Shown: positions 22,515 to 33,056 of the stretch, one piece after another
Position numbering within the stretch: position 1 is the stretch's first letter
How the letters are laid out: every line of letters starts with the position of its first letter
Made by a program: the position numbers and the translations under genes
Assembly: GCA_019454045.1 (NCBI GenBank)
Contig: SKCR01023790.1
Span: forward strand, 124,001-188,000
Direction: 5' to 3'
From: Zanthoxylum bungeanum
Taxonomy: Eukaryota; Streptophyta; Magnoliopsida; Sapindales; Rutaceae
Length of the DNA stretch: 64,000 bases
Notes under the pieces: generated by a model
The model's database searches: none
What the model was told of the DNA's origin: nothing
Seen by the model: the letters and a program-made list of their open reading frames with translations, nothing else

Positions 22515-23600
22515 GAATAGAAAGATTAACATTCATAATGGTTATGAATAAATCGTTCATTAGAGAATCAATGCTACTTAAAGTAAAAATAATTAGAGGG
22601 GTATACAGACATTACTACTCGACTCTCATTATGAGATACTTTTGAAAGGCCAATCCGTATGTAATGACTATATCGATGGACACCGACATGGTTCGACTTA
22701 ATTTATCTATCTACAGCCATGAGAGTGCAACTTCGGATTTTTAGTGGAATAAACCGTAGTTAATAATTCAGAATATTTAATTAAGAGCTTAATTGATATT
22801 CCGGAATTATTGGAGCTCAGAACCGTAGGTCCATTTGGTCCTCATGCTAACTCAATATACTATAGCATATTAAATATAATCGGATAGTCCAATTATATAC
22901 TCAAATATGTAAATATTATTAATATGATTAATAATATTATTTTGTCACACTTTAAAATATATGTTAAGTTTAATATATAGTTTTTTTTATAATTATATGA
23001 TAATTAAATACATGTCATTGAAGTATATATGATAATTTAATAAAGGTTAAATTTGGAATTCCTAGATTTGGGTTTTGGAAACCCTTGAATTGGTTTTGGA
23101 AGTTACACCTTTTAAAAGGTGGTAACTCTTTAATTTTGTAACATCCTTTTTTAATCATGGTAATTAAAATTTGTTGTTACAAAATTTACAAAAAATCAAG
23201 GTGGTGGCCGAAACTTGCTAGAGGGAAAGACAATGGTTTTGATATATTTTGGAAATTAATAACTCTAGGTATAAAAAGAAAATGTGATTTTCTTTTTGCC
23301 TAATCTCATCTCATTCTAACCCTAGCCACTTTCTCTTTGTTCTAAACATTCTCTCAAGTGTTGAGAAAAGAAAAGAAAAATAAAACAAAAACCAAAACAA
23401 AACTAGTGTGACTTTTAAACTCTAAAGTGTTTAAGGATTTGTTTGTGAGGATAGCCCACCCTATTTCTGTGGGTAACGAGATATAGCACGAAAGGTTTTT
23501 TTGGTGTCAAACAAAAACTCATCATCTACTCATCCAAACATACCACACAGTAGTGAGCAAATTTCTGCTCATTATCACACACAAAAGTTGTGTAACAGGA
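22515..23600 (+). repeat. LTR-like segment of another copia element (K)
   Basis: Unrelated to the B and C LTRs. It looks like the 3' part of a plant copia LTR: an AT-rich upstream half, a TATA box (GGTATAAAAAGAAAATG near 23269), then a CT-rich transcribed start with AACCCTAGCCACTTTCTC and a short stretch around GGATAGCCCACCC. I found neither its start nor its end, and no partner LTR in the window. Boundaries are approximate. Confidence 0.45.
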
Positions 23601-24240
23601 CTCGGTTTGAATTCCTTTTAATCCAGAATTTTTGGGGAACATATAGGGGTGTTTTAGGACTGTGTTGGGGTGTTTGAATTGAAAAATCAGACCTGAAACA
23701 CAGGGACTATTCGCGCAAATATGGGCTGATTTGGGCGGTGATCTAAGGGCTGTTCTAGGGTGAAATTTTCTTCATAACAGAATTAAAATTTCAGTGGTGG
23801 AGTTGGTAACATTCGGCCTCAAGGAGAGAAGGGCAGAAAAATTTTTCTAGTCCGATCTCGAGTGTCTAACGTGTTTCCACTGCGCTAGGAAAGTGCTTCC
23901 TACAGAATAATGACTCTAAGTTTGTTTATATAGATAGGACAAAAGTAAGGGTTTCCTAGTGCAAATCTGGCTTAAAAACGCGTCCAAAATAACCTACCTA
24001 TGCACATGCGTTCGAATGCCATAAGAACGCGTGTCGAAAGCGTGATGTTCTGCAAAATCATTCGAACGTATTCTCGAACACACCTCGAACGCAAACTCAC
24101 TGGAATGTTTTGTTCGAACGGAAAAAGGAACGCACTACGCATGAGAACCTTCTGCTAAGTTTCGTTCGAACCCAAATACGAACGTGACACAAACGCCACT
24201 AGTTCGAACGTAAACACGAACACAACAATAACATATATCT
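23601..24240. repeat. Unassigned repeat DNA with TTCGAACG motifs
   Basis: No coding potential. Between 24008 and 24225 the motif TTCGAACG or close variants recurs about every 40-60 bases, each near an AACGC/GAACAC half. A similar series, with the arrangement GCGTTCG...ACGCGTTCGAACG, occurs at 36491-36715 inside the J LTR, in the opposite sense. This may be an old relative of that LTR. Confidence 0.35.
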
Positions 24241-24879
24241 GATTCTTTCACGCACACTCTGCCAAATACCAGTTTAATTGTTCTGAGATCTTCAAGACTC
24301 ATTACAACTAAATTGAACTTATTTTGTTATGGATATTGCCAACAAATATGGAAATAACATCATTGATTACAAGCATCCAATATTTATGGCAAATCATTAA
24401 GAATTAAAGGGAGGGGGATTCTAACCAAGGAAAAGTCATTCACACTGGCAGAACCAATCACTCACTCAGTATGAGGGATCCTCTCCTGTAGTATAATTGG
24501 TATTCGGATTCTCATACCATTATACTCAATTAAAACAAAAAAAGCCCAATACTCTCTTTCTGTCACTTTTATTTATATTTTCACCGCCCAGAGAAAACCT
24601 GAAAGACTGATGTCTAGTAGTAATTTTCCTTATCTTTTCCAGTAATTGATAATTTTCATGGACAATAACATTGAGATAAGAAGCCACTTTTCCCATTAAA
24701 AATAAAAATCACACCACATTATATTATTAAATTATTCTGTGGAAAGATGGATATAACTGTAAGAAGAAATAATAATTGGTGTCAATAGGCACAAATTATC
24801 TGGTAAAATTACAAAACAACATAAAATTGAGAGCTGAAGAAAGCGAAGTATGAAAAATTAAAACAAATAAAATTTAAAT
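24241..24879. other. Region downstream of the LTPG gene, no gene seen
   Basis: AT-rich sequence that does not match the retroelements here. It should hold the 3' untranslated region and poly(A) signal of the minus-strand gene ending at 24880. Possible signals on the minus strand are AATAAT near 24728 and AATAAA near 24573; neither can be confirmed from sequence alone. Confidence 0.4.
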
Positions 24880-27623
24880 TTAAATAAAAAATGCAAATGC
24901 TAAGCCAACAAGGATCGCCAGAATGAAGTCTGCATCGCCTGAAGCTGCACTATCATTATTTCCGCTTGAAGGGCTTCCAGCGCCTGCATCATTTTATATA
25001 GGCACTGTCATTATTTTATGCTTTGGATGCTTCGATTTTCGGGTAAATATTTTTTACATCTTTATATTTTAATTCGATAGCACATTATATTTATATAATT
25101 TGTAAAAATATCTTAACACATCACTATAATTTAAATATTAATACAATCGATAGTTTTATCTTTATTCAATTTAGATAATTAACATTTAAATAAAAAAAAG
25201 TCAATTATATAATTTTTTAACTAAAAAATCAAATTTAATTTGTAAGAGATTAAAATTTATTAACAATTAAATCAAACTGAAAACTTTAACTTTTAATCAA
25301 TATTTTTAAACCTGGATCGGTCAATCGACCCGGTCTGACGAAAGGGTCAAGAGTCAATGGTCCGATCGGGGTTGACTAGAGGTCAGTATTTTAACTATAT
25401 TTTTATTATTTTTTACAAAAAAATAAAAAAAAAATGACCAAAAGCCCTTCTGATCTGGACCGAGTCATTGATTGAACCGAACGGATCGGTAATTTTTCGG
25501 CCGGTTCGTTGAAATCCGGGTTTAGGGGTCACCCGGACAAGACCTTGGACCGGGTCCCGGTTCAAATGATCTGATCTGCCGATCCGGTTTGGATTTTTAA
25601 TCATTGCTTTCTAATATATATATATATATATATATATGTAATTGTTAACTTTTTATTTCTTCCAAATGAAATTTTTTATATGTTTTTATACAATCACTAC
25701 TAAACTCTAATAAATGAAAATATATGAAGCATTTCCCTACTTAAATTAGAAAATTTTAAAATGTCATTAATATTATAAAATAAAATTATTTTTCTAATAA
25801 TAATAATAATAAAAAAAATTAATCCTTCTCCATTTAAATAAATTTTGATTTTTTGTTAAAAAAGCTGTCATTTATTTTAATTATCAAAATTTATCAAGGG
25901 TAAAATTGTCAAATTGATCAATAATTTTAGAATTGAAGCAAAATATAAGGATGTATTTTACCCCATGATTTTCTGCAGAGTATTATTGTACTGTATTTTA
26001 TGTCCTTTTCAATAATTTTGTGAAGAAACAAAATCAATAATTAAAAAAATGTTAAAGAGAGAGGGATGAATAACTCAAGTCAAATAATTATATTTTGGTG
26101 AAAATCATTCATTTCAAAATCGGACCGGACCGACCGGTTCAACCGTTCGAACTTGGAGGAATCGGTCGTGAGTCTGGTCCCGTCAAAGGTAAAAAACCGA
26201 TCAAAATTAGTTCAATTTTTTAATTTTTGATATTTTCTAATTTTTAATTAAATAAAATAATTTATTATGTAAGTCGGTTTTTACCTTTTTTTTGATACGG
26301 TTCAACCCGTAAAATCAATGAACTATTGAATTTTTACATCACGGATTCGATCCCCTGTCCGGTTCGAAAACAATGGTGAAAATATAATTTTTAAATATTT
26401 AATTAATAATTTAAAATTATGATAATTAATCGTGGTTTCTTTTAAAATTTGATTTTAAAAATTTAATTTTAACTCATCATCAAAAAAATATTAAAAAACG
26501 TATAATAATTAATTTATAAACATTAACATTAAATCGTTTACGAGCTCTCGTTTGTTGACTAACACTTTTTTAATCTCAATAATAAAAAGACCTGGAGTTA
26601 ATAATTGCGATATTGTCTCTTGAATAAGAATATTTATTTTGTAATTTCCAAATAAATATAAAAAAAATTAACTAAAAATTAAGCTTATCACGTAAATTAA
26701 AAAAAAAAAAAAACAGAGATTGTAATCAATACCTGGTGACGTGGTCCCTTGGCTTGGTGACGGAGCTCCAATCGGAACTCCCACTACTGTTAAAAAAAAG
26801 CAGCATATGCAAACTGGAATCACATATTAGGGTATTAAAATTAAAATAATTGCCGTTATATTAGAAACAGTGATTTTTAAATTTCAAATTTCAAATCAAA
26901 TTTATATATCAATTTCAAAATTTCAAATTTAATGATAAAAACTTCAAACTTCCACTTTAATCCGCTAATACAAATAAGAGAGTGATACAAACGATCAATT
27001 AAAATCTCAAATTTAACTCAATATTAATATTTTGAATTTAGAGTAATTTTAAATTTTTAATATATGATATTATTTTCTTCATTTATCATAAGAATCTTAT
27101 TTTAAAAATTTCTCACGTGCTCCTCGAATTGAGGTACGTGATTCATTATCAAAACCCGAAAAGAAAAGGTTAACTCAACCGTTATAACAAAAAAGAAAGC
27201 TTCAAAATATATTTTTGTTTAATTTGTATATATTTTCCTGAATAATGATGAGCAAAGCAAGATACCTGAGCAAAGATCAAACGGAGGAGTAGTGACACGA
27301 CAAAGAGAAGGAAGCTTGAGAGATCTATTAAGATCAACATTGATTCCAAAACTATCGCTTTTCCCAAGGAGTTGACACAAACAAATCGGGCTGCTATCCA
27401 CCAGCCCCGCCAGCTCCGGGCAGCACGGCTTGTCCGGCACCGTCAAATTGCTTCCCGCCGTCACGTACGACAAGCAGTCCGACATGTTCAGCAGTTTTGT
27501 CAAACAATCGTCCTCCGACGGCGACGGCGACGGCGACAACGCCTGACCTGATGAAGCGCCGATACAAGCCATCATAACAAGGAAAGCGACGATGGCTGCG
27601 ATCGCTGTGCTGCGGTTCTCCAT
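24880..27623 (-). CDS. GPI-anchored non-specific lipid transfer protein (LTPG/xylogen-like), three exons
   Basis: The gene model is spliced: exon 1 27623-27266, exon 2 26786-26733, exon 3 24983-24880. Both introns are GT-AG (27265-26787 and 26732-24984) and phases fit, giving 171 residues. Residues 1-26 are a signal peptide ending SSG/QA. The eight-cysteine fold is complete: C40, C50, C67-C68, C81-x-C83, C108, C118, with spacings 9, 16, 12, 1, 24 and 9 as in LTPG proteins. Three N-glycosylation sequons lie at N46, N59 and N99. A Pro/Ser/Gly-rich linker (PIGAPSPS) leads to a hydrophobic tail (157-171), typical of GPI attachment. By family, it is secreted to the plasma membrane outer face and cell wall, binds lipids in a hydrophobic cavity, and helps export wax or cutin lipids. 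Reading is intact; expression is not shown. The exact member is not resolved. Confidence 0.88.
25290..25610 (+). repeat. AACCGG-rich short dispersed element, copy 1
   Basis: A GC-richer patch in AT-rich intron DNA, with many CCGGT/ACCGG words. It ends GTCCCGGTTCAAAT...CCGGTTTGGA, and the 3' half resembles 28140-28235. It looks like a small non-autonomous transposon, but I could not define terminal repeats. Confidence 0.4.
25613..25637. repeat. (TA)n microsatellite
   Basis: About twelve TA units directly after repeat copy 1, in intron 2 of the LTPG gene. Confidence 0.95.
26110..26380. repeat. AACCGG-rich short dispersed element, copy 2
   Basis: A second segment with GGACCGGACCGACCGGTTC at the left and CTGTCCGGTTCGAAAACAATGG at the right, around an AT-rich core. 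It lies in intron 2. It is more diverged than copies 1 and 3, and its orientation is unclear. Confidence 0.35.
26787..27265 (-). other. Intron 1 of the LTPG gene
   Basis: 479 bases, donor CAG/GTATCTTG, acceptor TTTTTAACAG/TAG. It falls right after the last cysteine of the eight-cysteine domain, a common place in LTPG genes. The open frame continuing past 27265 is intron read-through. Confidence 0.8.
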
Positions 27624-27693
27624 TATGGCAATTGCAAATGAAAAAAAATATTGAAGTTGCTGATTATTAAGGTTTTGGGAAGATCTAGAGTTA

Positions 27694-27701
27694 ATATTAT
27701 A
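27694..27701 (-). promoter_or_regulatory. Possible TATA box of the LTPG gene
   Basis: TATAATAT on the minus strand, about 71 bases upstream of the ATG, which would give a 5' leader of some 40 bases. AT-rich surroundings make this a weak call. Confidence 0.3.
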
Positions 27702-27939
27702 TCATATGGTGAAGTGTCAGTGAGTGTGATAATAAATTGGGGGCAACTACTAACTAGTTGTTGTAATTTTCCCTTTTTTTTGTTTTTTCAAAATTTTCTG
27801 CCACCAGAAAGGCGTGTTGCTCTCAATCAATATTTGGTTTTGTGACGACTTTTGGTATTTTCTTGAGAGTGAAAAAAATACAAAACGTTACTAGGAAGTT
27901 CATTAGCGCTTATTCAAAAAAGTGTTCATATTAGTGATT
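27702..27939. other. Upstream region of the LTPG gene, nothing else identified
   Basis: AT-rich unique-looking sequence with no domain-bearing frame. It would contain the proximal promoter. Confidence 0.4.
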
Positions 27940-28240
27940 TGAGAGGTTCAAGGATCAAAAATCGAATCGAAATTGATCCAGTGTCACTAATTAATTATAT
28001 TTATTATTATTTTTTATAAAAAATATAAAAACCTAAATTGATAATAAAAAAATAAAAAATCGACCCCTTCAATCCGCTAATTCTGGACCGGATCATCAGT
28101 TCAACGGTTTAACCGGGTGATTCAGTGGGTCTAAGGTCGGTTCAACTCCTACCTGAGTTGAAGGGGTCATCCGGACCAGACCTTGGCCCTGGTCCCGGTT
28201 TAACCGGTCAAACCAGTGGGGTTTTAAATCAATGGTTCAT
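27940..28240 (+). repeat. AACCGG-rich short dispersed element, copy 3
   Basis: It shares with copy 1 the block GACCAGACCTTGG...GGTCCCGGTT, preceded by GGGGTCATCCGG, and the AT-rich centre. It lies about 320-620 bases upstream of the LTPG start codon. Confidence 0.4.
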
Positions 28241-28576
28241 ATGGTATGTGCGGCTATATATGGTAATAGGTATACATCCTGTCTTGATTATAGAATCGTT
28301 ATTCAAAAAAAAAATCATTATGAATCTTATATCATTTGAATCAAAATAAAAATTATACTAAATCTCATATCGAAAAGTTAGAGATTCTGAATCTTAATCG
28401 AAATTTAGATTTTTTAAGAAAAAAAATCGAGATTGAAATTTAAAAAAAAAAAATCATTTCAAATCTCATTTCAAACTAGAAGTGATCCGGAATTCTTGGG
28501 AGTTGGGATCATCTGACATCCCTATGTGCTAATGTGATGTGAAAAATGAAATATTATTAGTTGGACTAATATAATG
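28241..28576. other. AT-rich intergenic stretch, no gene seen
   Basis: It contains poly(A) runs and a weak inverted pair (CGAAATTTAGATTTTTT near 28401, AAAAAAATCGAGATTG near 28421). No element or gene is recognisable. Confidence 0.4.
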
Positions 28577-29118
28577 TGCAAAGTCAAGATCACTTCTTGT
28601 CCATCGACATTGATTACGAAACTTTCCCACGTCAATGGGTCCCGCTTAACTGGAATCATTAAGCTTGTTGTGCCAAAGCCAAGGCTTAGTTGATTCAGAG
28701 GAAATAGGTTAGGAAAATATATTTGATATATTGGCATATATATTGTATATATGTTTCGGACTTGGAGTCTACCTACCGGATCTAGGAATTGGATGAGATC
28801 CAATTGATCTTCGAGATCTACCTAGTTAAATATCATACAGCTTGTTGGCCAAAGTCAAGGTTGTGCGTTATTTAACGGGATCCTAGCCCACTAGGAAACT
28901 GGGTTTCCCGAGTAATCGATAGAGGGTTAGAGGCTCGCCGAAAAATAGTGGGAGGCTAGTATTGAACTTGCAATTACGTTCGAATACTTAGCTTTACGCG
29001 CTTTCAAATATTTCGTCAAAATTATTTTATTAGTTGGACTAATATAATGTTATTTTTCTTATAACAGTTGGACTGTACCCTTCATTGTTAATCGGATAAT
29101 TAGATTATCGCGATCAAA
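28577..29118 (+). other. Truncated leader of element D
   Basis: It aligns in reverse complement with about 7560-8066 of A. It holds the palindromes ATTAGTTGGACTAAT at 28554 (just outside) and 29034, and CAGTTGGACTG at 29066. A minus-strand open frame at 28803-28522 is the counterpart of the antisense frame in A, E and I. Confidence 0.65.
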
Positions 29119-32100
29119 ATGACCGGAAAGAATAATGTGCGTGACATTATCATGGGAGAAAATGTCTTCAACGGCACTAACTTCTCCGATTGGGAACTCA
29201 ATCTAAGGATAGTCCTTGGATCTGAGAGGCTTCTATATACTATAGAGAGACCTCTTGGGCCTAAGCCCAGTTCTGATCAGTTGCTCGAGCTAGATCTTTG
29301 GAAGACACATAGTGATGACAACGCGACTGCTCAGTCAATTATGCTTACTGCTATGACTCAGCAATTCCGTCGATAAAATAAGGGATTGGATCTCTATAAC
29401 ATGTTGGTGAAGTTGCACGATCTGCACCGATCTAACCTTAGGTCGCAGCGATATGAGTTACAGAAGAAGCTCTTCCGTGCTCGGATGTCAGAGGGTACGT
29501 CTGTGGAACATCACGTGACACAGATGATTGCCGACATTGAGCAGCTTGGACAAATGGGGATTGTCTTTGAGATAGAGACCTATATAGATTTGATCTTGCA
29601 GTCTCTCCCCGACACTTGGAGTGGGTTCATCATAAACTACAACATGATGAACCAAAAGCAGACTCTTGGTGAGCTGATGTCCACGCTGCGTGAGGCAGAG
29701 AAGGAGCTACAAAAGGGCAAAAAGTGCGAGACGCACTTTGCATCGACATCTCATTCACCGAGGGATGGGCCCAAGGCGACTGGAGGTGTGAAAAAGAAAA
29801 AGCATAAGAAGAAGGGCAAGGGTAAGGCGTCAAAGGCTTCTGGGAAGCCGAATGACAAGTCTCAGGATGTTTGCCTCCAGTGCAGGAAGCGGGGTCACTG
29901 GAAACATGACTGCCGCGAGTACAAGGCGCCCCAGAAGGAGATAAAGGCGGGCAAGGCACCGGCCTCAGGTATGTTTGTTATAGAAATAAACATGACTACT
30001 TCTAGTTTTAAAAATTGGATTTTTGATTCTGGTTGTGGTACTCACATTTGTACTGATGTGCAGGATCTGCGTTGGCGTCAGGGGAGATTGATCTGCGTGT
30101 TTGAAATGGGACATCTGTTACTGTTTTGGCCGTGGGCACTTTTATTTTGGAACTTCCCTCGGGGCATGTACTTGAACTTTTGGACTGTTATTATGTACCT
30201 AGTTTGACTAGGAATATTATTTATGTATTATGTTAACCCAATGTGGGTATACTTTTGTATTTAAAAACGATATAGAAATTTGCACTGCTGTTGTAAATAA
30301 TGGTCTTTATATTTTGAATATAAATCAATCTCAACAATATTTTGTAACAAACAAAAGACTTAAAGTAAGTCATAAAGATGAAACTTATATGTGGCATTGT
30401 CGTTTGGGACACATAAACAAGACTCGCATATCCACACTTTCGAAGAGTGGATACTTGGACAGATTTGATCTAAATTCATATGACGTCTGCGAATCTTGCT
30501 TATTAGGCAAAATGCCTAAGTCACCTTTTAGTGGTAAAGGTGTGCGTGCCACCGAACTGTTAGCCCTAGTTCATAGTGACGTTTGTGGGCCCATGTCTAG
30601 CCAGGCTAGAGGTGGATACGAATACTTCGTAACCTTTACGGATGATGCATCTCGTTATGGTTATGTGTATCTTATGAGACACAAGTCGGAAACTTTTGAG
30701 AAATTCAAAGAGTTTCGACACGAAGTTGAAAAACAGACCGGTAAGAGTATTAAGACATTACGGTCGGACCGTGGTGGCGAATACTTTAGCAATGATTTTC
30801 TTGAATACTTGAAAGAATATGGTATTCTTTCACAGTGGACTCCTCCTGGAACACCGTAATTAAACGGTGTGTCCGAACGGTGAAACCGAACTTTGTTAGA
30901 CATGGTGAGGTCTATGATGAGTCGCACTGAGCTACCTATTTCCTTATGAGGATATGCATTAAACAGTGTAATACTTATTTTGAATAAGGTTCCGTCAAAT
31001 TCTGTTCAACAGACTCCGTATGAGATATGGACAGGAAAGAATCCGGGTTTCTCATTCCTGAAGATTTGGGGATGTTGTGCATACGTCAAACGTTTGGAAG
31101 GTACCAAACTTGAACCCAAATCGAATAAATGCCTATTCGTAGGATATCCTAGGGAAACCAAAGGATATTACTTCTATCACCCACAAGAGAACAAAGTATT
31201 TGTTGCTCTACATGCGGTTTTCCTTGAGAATGAATTCCTAAATGCAGTGGTTAGTTGGAGGAAAGTAGAACTCGATGAAAATCGGAGTGATACTATTCCT
31301 GGCATTGAATCCTCAACGAAACATGAACAGTTCATCAGGGATGAAGCTGTACCATAATCTTCGATTACATAAGGACCGCGTAGGTCGGAGAGAGTCAGGA
31401 AACAACCTGAGAGGTATTGGTTTCTGATCTCACCTCATGTAGATATTAATCTCATTGAGGATAACGAACCGGCTACGTATGAAGAAGTGATACAAGATAT
31501 CGATTCCGCTTTATGGCAAGAAGCCATGAAGTCCGAAATGGATTCCATGTATACCAACCAAGTTTGGACACTGGTTGATGCACCAGAAGGCGTAAAGCCT
31601 ATTGGATGCAAATGGGTCTTCAAGAAGAAGACCGACATGGATGGCAATGTACAAACGTACAAAGTTAGGCTTGTAGCGAAGGGGTATCATCAACGACATG
31701 GTGTCGATTACGATGAAACTTTCTCACCCGTTGCCATGATTAAATCCATTCGGATAATGCTTGCGATAGCTGCTTATTTCAATTATGAGATATGGCAGAT
31801 GGACGTCAAAACCGATTTCCTTAACGGAAACCTTTTGGAGGATGTTTATATGCAATAGCCTGACGGTTTTGTCGTGCCAAGACTTGCAAATAAGGTTTGT
31901 AAGTTAAATCGATCCATTTATGGATTGAAGCAAGCATCGCGTTCTTGGAACCAACGCTTTGATGAGATCATAAAAGAATATGATTTCGTTCAAAGCGAGG
32001 ATGATCCTTGTGTATATAAGAAGGTTAGTGGGAGAGCACTGGCATTCATTGTCCTTTACGTTGATGATGTATTGCTTATTGGCAATGACATTCCCATGTT

Positions 32101-33000
32101 AACGTCGGTGAAAGCTTGAATTTCATTGAAATTCTCTATGAAAGATCTGGGAGAAACAACATTTATTCTAGGAATAAAGATCTACCGGGATAGATCTAGA
32201 AAGCTGTTTGGACTCTCCTAGAGTACGTACATTGACAAAGTGTTGAAGAGATTCAACATGGATCAGTCCAAGAGGGGACTGTTGCCAATGTCACATGGCG
32301 TCACTCTATCTAAGTACATGTGTCCTAAAACACAAGATGAGAGAGACAGCATGAGTCAGATACTGTTCGCTTCGGCAGTCGGATCGATCATGTATGCCAT
32401 GATATGTACGCGACCTGATGTCTCATATGCTTTGAGCATGTGTAGTCGCTATTAGGCCGATCCAGGTGAAGGTCACTGGATGGCGGTTAAGAATATCCTT
32501 AAGTATCTTAGACAAACTAAGGATGCATTCTTAATCCATGGAGATGGAGAACTTGAGGTAACTCTATATACCGATGCAAGTTTCCAAACCGACAAAGATG
32601 ACTGTAAGTCGCAATCCGGGTACATATTTTGTTTGAATAACGGAGCAGTAAACTGGAAATCTTCCAACTAAGAGACTGTTGCCGATTCAACAACAGAAGC
32701 GGAGTATATCGCTGCAGCTGAAGCAGCAAATGAGGCAGTTTGGATCCAAAAATTCCTAATTGGATTAGAAGTAGTTCCGTTAGCAGCTGAGCCCGTTCCA
32801 TTGTATTGTGACAATAACGGGGCTATAGCGTAGGCTAAGGAACCGCGGTCTCATCAACAATCCAAGCATGTTATTCGACGTTTCCATCTGATTCGTGAGA
32901 TCATACATCGTGACGATGTGAAGATTGAGAAGGTTGTATCAGAGGACAACATTGCATATCCGCTGACGAAAGCCATTCATCAGCTGAAGTTTGAATGACA
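29119..33000 (+). pseudogene. Element D gag-pol polyprotein, broken by stops and one frameshift
   Basis: The best preserved polyprotein of this family. Gag begins MTGKNNVRDII at 29119 and carries a zinc knuckle at 29872-29913 (CLQCRKRGHWKHDC). Protease has DSG at 30025-30033. A frameshift falls between about 30065 and 30230. GAG-pre-integrase follows at 30366-30540. Integrase keeps its acidic triad (D 30578, D 30767, E 30875). Reverse transcriptase has YVDD at 32057-32068, and RNase H (YTDAS, TEAEYIAAA, YCDNNGAIA) runs to 32995. In-frame stops at 29374, 30857, 30881, about 30947, 31355, 31857, 32117, about 32219, 32453, 32669 and 32831 make it a pseudogene. Copia enzymes would copy element RNA and integrate it; this copy cannot. 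Confidence 0.9.
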
Positions 33001-33045
33001 TGTACATAGTTCAGGTATTAGATGCTTGAGTGACTGGCTATAGGC

Positions 33046-33056
33046 AAGTGGGAGAT
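33046..33056 (+). other. Polypurine tract of element D
   Basis: AAGTGGGAGAT directly before the LTR start TGTTGGACAGTTATGACCC. Confidence 0.9.

Larger units (their letters stand above)
24984..26732 (-). other. Intron 2 of the LTPG gene, expanded by repeats
   Basis: A 1749-base GT-AG intron, AT-rich, with two AACCGG-rich repeat segments (about 25290-25610 and 26110-26380) and a (TA)n tract. It splits the linker from the GPI-signal exon. The donor (CCAG/GTATTG) and acceptor (GATGCAG/GCG) are both good matches. Confidence 0.75.

Noticed and set aside
27182..27265. Extension of the LTPG first exon to the stop at 27219
   Set aside because: A consensus GT donor at 27265 follows the eighth cysteine, and exons 2 and 3 continue in phase to a GPI signal; the extension is intron.
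30661..30927. Minus-strand frames overlapping element D gag-pol
   Set aside because: They mirror the coding strand and show no domain.
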